A stretch of 64,000 nt of DNA, taken from assembly GCA_032229885.1 (NCBI GenBank), contig JAVYAJ010000283.1:54614-118613 (forward strand). Direction: 5' to 3'. The position numbers and the translations under genes are program-made. The DNA is from Anammoximicrobium sp032229885 (GTDB lineage: Bacteria; Planctomycetota; Planctomycetia; Pirellulales; Pirellulaceae). The notes below the pieces were generated by a model. The model did no database searches, had not been told where the DNA came from, and was given only the letters and a program-made list of their open reading frames with translations. This document shows, piece by piece, positions 61,223 through 64,000 of the stretch; the first letter of the stretch is position 1, and every line of letters starts with the position of its first letter.

Positions 61223-63826
61223 ATGAACGGGTTTTTTGAGCAGCCAGAGAAACGATGGCCGCGCACGATCCGCCGGGCGCTGTACGGAAGGGACGGCGAG
61301 CCGTGCGCAACGGGGGGCCGGTCCGAGCATCTGGGCGGCCATCGTTGGCCGTCGCGATCGAGGCGCACGGTGTGGCTGACGGGGGCGATTGCGTGCGCCG
61401 TATGGCTCGGCGCGAGCGCCCTCGCACGTGCCGGCGGGGGGGCGGAAAATGTCGCGGTCGTCGTCAATTCGGATAGCTTTGCGTCGCAGGCAGTCGCCAA
61501 TGCGTTCATCGAGTTCCGCCAGGTCCCGCGGATCAACGTCGTCTGGTTGTCGCTGGCAGACCTGCCCGATTTCGAGGCCGTCGATGTCGACGTGTTCCGG
61601 CAGCGGATCCTTCTGCCGACGCTGCAAACGCTCAAACAACGCGGCCTGGCCGAGCAGATCGACTACCTCGTTTATTCGACCGACATTCCCTACGCCGTGC
61701 GCGTCCAGGCCGATGTCGGCGAACGTAAACTGCCGCAAATGCTGACCACGACCGCGTCCACAACCGGGCTGACGTATCTGTACAGCCTGACGGCGGCTAA
61801 GAACCCCGAGTATCTCGGGCTGGGCGTGAACCGGTACAACCGCTTGGCCGTCCGCTCGCGGCCTCAAGATGAGCGCCCTTGGACAGAGGACGAACAGGCT
61901 CTGGCGATCGAGTCGCAGAAGCACCTGGCAGACAAGGATTATGCGGCCGCGGTCCAGACGCTGGAAAAACTGACTGCGGCGCGGCCTCACGCCATGCACC
62001 TCTGGTACAACCTGGCTTGCGCCTTGGCCCGCTTGGCCCGGGCGGACGACGCCATGCAGGCGCTGAAACAGTCCGTGTCCACGGGCTGGACCGATATTGC
62101 TCATCTTCAGAACGACGACGACCTGACGACGCTCCACGAGCGCGAGGACTTTCAGCAGTTGATCGCCTCGCTGGGCAAGCAGCAGCTCGAACTCCGCCCG
62201 ACCATCGGCTTTCGCGGCGCGGTCGGCTGGAACGCCAACGGCCAACCGGTGCGCCCGGACCAGGGGTTGCACTATCTGTTGTCCACGATGCTGTCGGTGA
62301 CCAGCGGCCGCGGGCTGAGCGTTCGGGAGGCGATCGAGCACTTGCGGCGCAGCGCGGCGGCGGACGGCACTGCGCCCGCGGGCACGATCTTTCTGATGGA
62401 CAACGACGACGTTCGCGCACGGACTCGCCGGCCCCTGTTCGAGATAACCGTCCATCGATTGCAGGCCGTGGGCGTGCGCGCCGAGATCGTCCGAGGAACG
62501 TTGCCACAGGGCCGCGACGACGTGATGGGGCTTGTGGCCGGTTCGGCCAGTTTCGATTGGCCGGCCAGCAAGAGCCAAATTCTTCCGGGCGCGATCTGCG
62601 AGCATTTGACCAGCTTCGGCGGCGCGATGCAGGAGAACGCGGACCAGACGCCGTTGACGGAATTCCTCCGCAACGGCGCCGCGCTGTCCAGCGGGACGGT
62701 AACCGAGCCGTATGCCATCGCCGCCAAGTTTCCCTCGCCGCTGTTGCACGCCTCGTATGCGCAAGGCTGTTCGGCCGCCGAGGCCTTCTACCAGTCGGTG
62801 TCCGGCCCCTATCAACTGCTGATCGTCGGCGATCCGTTGTGCGCGCCTTGGGCTCGCCGCCCGATTGTGCATCGGCCCGAGCTGCCGTCGCCGCTGCGAG
62901 GCGCCGTCCAGTGGACGCCGTCGGCCGAAGGTCCGGCCGATGCAGCCATCAGCCACTTCGAGCTGTTCGTCGACGGCGTGCGTCGCGCGGCGTGTCGCGC
63001 CGGCGAGCGGTTCGAGTTCGACTCGGCGAATCTGCCCGACGGACCGCACGAGTTTCGCCTGGTGGCGTGCGTCGCCGATGCGATCCAGACCCAAGGCCGC
63101 GTGATCTGGTCGTCGATCGTGGACAATCACGGGCGGTTCGTTCAATTAAAGCTGGACGATTCCGGATCGACGACGCTCGGCCAAACGCTGAAGCTCGATG
63201 CCGAGGCGCCGCAGGCGAGCGCCATCGAATTGCGATATGGCGATCAGACGCTCGAGCGGATCGTGGGCGACCGCGGACGATTCGCCGTCCCGACCGCCCG
63301 GTTGGGGTTGGGCCCGACGCGGTTGTCCGCCGTCGCGTTTTTCGACGACAACGATGCGCCCGGCGCGGTCAGCGCGCCGTTGGAGCTCCGGATCACAACA
63401 CCCGCCCCGCTTGCCGCGACGGATGTTCCGCGGGACGCGGACTGGAAGAAGGGCGTCTCGGTTGCGGCCGGCGAGCGGGCGGCCAAGATCGTGGACAGCA
63501 CGCGGGCTGCATCCTGGCTGCAGGACCTGGGCGTCCAGTCGAACGAGCCGATCGCGTTGGATGCGTACTTCGATGCCGCCACCGACGACCTGTACCAGTT
63601 CCAGTTGCAGTGCCCGCGGCGGGTCGAAATCAAGATCGACGAGACGGTAATCTACGCCGGCGAGGATGCCGTGTGGAAGTATCTGCCGATTGCGTTGCAA
63701 CGGGGACCGCATCGTCTTCGCGTGGCCGTCACCGGCGATGGCCCGCCTCGGTTGCGTTTGCGATTCGGCGGCCCGGGCACGTATAGCGTTGGCGCGCGTC
63801 ATTTTCGGACGACGGTCGCAAACTAG
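61223..63826 (+). CDS. TIGR03790-like exported protein with internal TPR insertion
   Basis: 867 residues. GAGG precedes the ATG. A 48-residue Arg-rich leader comes before the hydrophobic segment (TVWLTGAIACAVWLGASALA), which ends at ARAG-GG; the real start could be an internal non-ATG codon. The TIGR03790 core is split: NVAVVVNSDSFASQAVANAFIEFRQVPRINVVWL and IDYLVYSTDIPYAV near the N-terminus, then LTSFGGAMQENADQTPLTEFL, SGTVTEPYAIAAKFPSPLLH and GPYQLLIVGDPLC in the middle. In between (~215-330) is a TPR-like insert (ADKDYAAAVQTLEKLTAARP). The last ~300 residues are beta-sandwich domains. The core recalls C25 (gingipain) folds, but the catalytic Cys is not apparent. Function unknown; exported. 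Confidence 0.82.
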   Translation: MNGFFEQPEKRWPRTIRRALYGRDGEPCATGGRSEHLGGHRWPSRSRRTVWLTGAIACAVWLGASALARAGGGAENVAVVVNSDSFASQAVANAFIEFRQVPRINVVWLSLADLPDFEAVDVDVFRQRILLPTLQTLKQRGLAEQIDYLVYSTDIPYAVRVQADVGERKLPQMLTTTASTTGLTYLYSLTAAKNPEYLGLGVNRYNRLAVRSRPQDERPWTEDEQALAIESQKHLADKDYAAAVQTLEKLTAARPHAMHLWYNLACALARLARADDAMQALKQSVSTGWTDIAHLQNDDDLTTLHEREDFQQLIASLGKQQLELRPTIGFRGAVGWNANGQPVRPDQGLHYLLSTMLSVTSGRGLSVREAIEHLRRSAAADGTAPAGTIFLMDNDDVRARTRRPLFEITVHRLQAVGVRAEIVRGTLPQGRDDVMGLVAGSASFDWPASKSQILPGAICEHLTSFGGAMQENADQTPLTEFLRNGAALSSGTVTEPYAIAAKFPSPLLHASYAQGCSAAEAFYQSVSGPYQLLIVGDPLCAPWARRPIVHRPELPSPLRGAVQWTPSAEGPADAAISHFELFVDGVRRAACRAGERFEFDSANLPDGPHEFRLVACVADAIQTQGRVIWSSIVDNHGRFVQLKLDDSGSTTLGQTLKLDAEAPQASAIELRYGDQTLERIVGDRGRFAVPTARLGLGPTRLSAVAFFDDNDAPGAVSAPLELRITTPAPLAATDVPRDADWKKGVSVAAGERAAKIVDSTRAASWLQDLGVQSNEPIALDAYFDAATDDLYQFQLQCPRRVEIKIDETVIYAGEDAVWKYLPIALQRGPHRLRVAVTGDGPPRLRLRFGGPGTYSVGARHFRTTVAN

Positions 63827-63879
63827 TGCGTTGTCCACGCCAGGGTTGCGGATTGTCGTGCCAAATCTATCCGCCTAAC

Positions 63880-63895
63880 GCGGGCTAGCGCCCGC
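63880..63895 (+). repeat. GCGGGC hairpin repeat, copy 2
   Basis: GCGGGC-TAGC-GCCCGC followed by AACCCAAGA, matching the hairpin and flank at 18585-18600 except at the loop. It lies 54 bases after the stop of the TIGR03790-like gene. Confidence 0.6.
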
Positions 63896-63902
63896 AACCC
63901 AA

Positions 63903-64000
63903 GAATCTGTTTGGCCGAAGGCCTCCGATTACCGTAGCCTGGGGCAACGCCCCAGGGCTGGCGCCGCGCGCGTGCCTCTTTTGGCCGAAGGCCATATTCA
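63903..64000 (+). repeat. GGCCGAAGGCC / CCTGGGGCAACGCCCCAGG dispersed repeat, copy at window end
   Basis: Palindromic blocks in order: TTGGCCGAAGGCC, CCTGGGGCAACGCCCCAGG, GGCGCCGCGCGCG, TTGGCCGAAGGCC. It corresponds over ~97 bases to 29360-29263 on the minus strand with about eight mismatches by eye, and may continue past the window end. Confidence 0.8.

Noticed and set aside
1..64000. tRNA, rRNA, transposase or prophage genes
   Set aside because: I looked for T-loop GTTCGA-type motifs with matching acceptor stems, and for transposase or integrase motifs in all frames, and found none that hold together.

Overview
The window is high-GC bacterial DNA that I read as a planctomycete, probably of the Pirellulales type. 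The markers are: two DUF1559 'prepilin-type' proteins with FTLVELLVVIAIIG N-termini, each followed by a small transthyretin-like lipoprotein; a giant DUF11/SdrD-B surface protein with an LEPR-XLL-like N-terminus; Tat-exported Gfo/Idh/MocA and beta-propeller enzymes; a CE15-type esterase; a BNR sialidase-like protein; a TIGR03790-type protein; and several small conserved proteins I associate with planctomycetes. No rRNA, tRNA, phage, transposase or CRISPR array was seen. This is chromosome with long, repeat-bearing intergenic gaps.

Layout. 0.3-9 kb: a small alanine-rich DNA-binding-like protein, a CE15-like esterase, the 1501-residue DUF11 protein, and a methyltransferase. 9.4-16.7 kb: a CstA-type transporter, a Gfo/Idh/MocA oxidoreductase, a cysteine desulfurase, and a glycogen-debranching enzyme. 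17-22.3 kb: a basic small protein, a lipoprotein, an overlapping MazG-like/QueD-like pair, and two exported HEAT-repeat proteins. 22.4-28.7 kb (minus strand): a PQQ-propeller protein coupled to a small conserved protein, then ClpC with a membrane TPR protein upstream. 29-36.9 kb: a cluster of dispersed repeats, ThiE, an exported O-methyltransferase, a RimI-type acetyltransferase, a tightly overlapping HAD / unknown / PfkB-kinase trio, and an exported low-complexity protein. 37-40.7 kb (minus): a LarA-like enzyme, a PHP hydrolase and an oligogalacturonate-lyase-like propeller. 41.3-49.9 kb: a six-gene group 3 [NiFe]-hydrogenase operon. 50-55 kb: an unknown protein, an NAD-type isocitrate dehydrogenase, a stand-alone response regulator and an RpoD-like sigma factor. 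55.8-63.8 kb: a sialidase-like protein, two DUF1559+lipoprotein modules, and a TIGR03790-like protein.

The standout is the hydrogenase operon. NuoE-, NuoF- and NuoG-like diaphorase subunits precede HoxY/HoxH-like small and large subunits, as in HoxEFUYH and HydABCSL. Its NuoF subunit is fused to a complete GltD/NfnB-like FAD-NAD(P)H module, and an extra small thioredoxin-like ferredoxin is present. Its 5' region carries a TTGACA promoter candidate, three in-phase 14-bp direct repeats and an adjoining palindrome. Other points of interest: a CExxHGH 'dual' motif in the QueD homologue next to a MazG-like gene; the HAD/unknown/kinase trio; the LarA-PHP-OGL cluster; and at least three families of dispersed repeats whose copies lie tens of kb apart inside this window.
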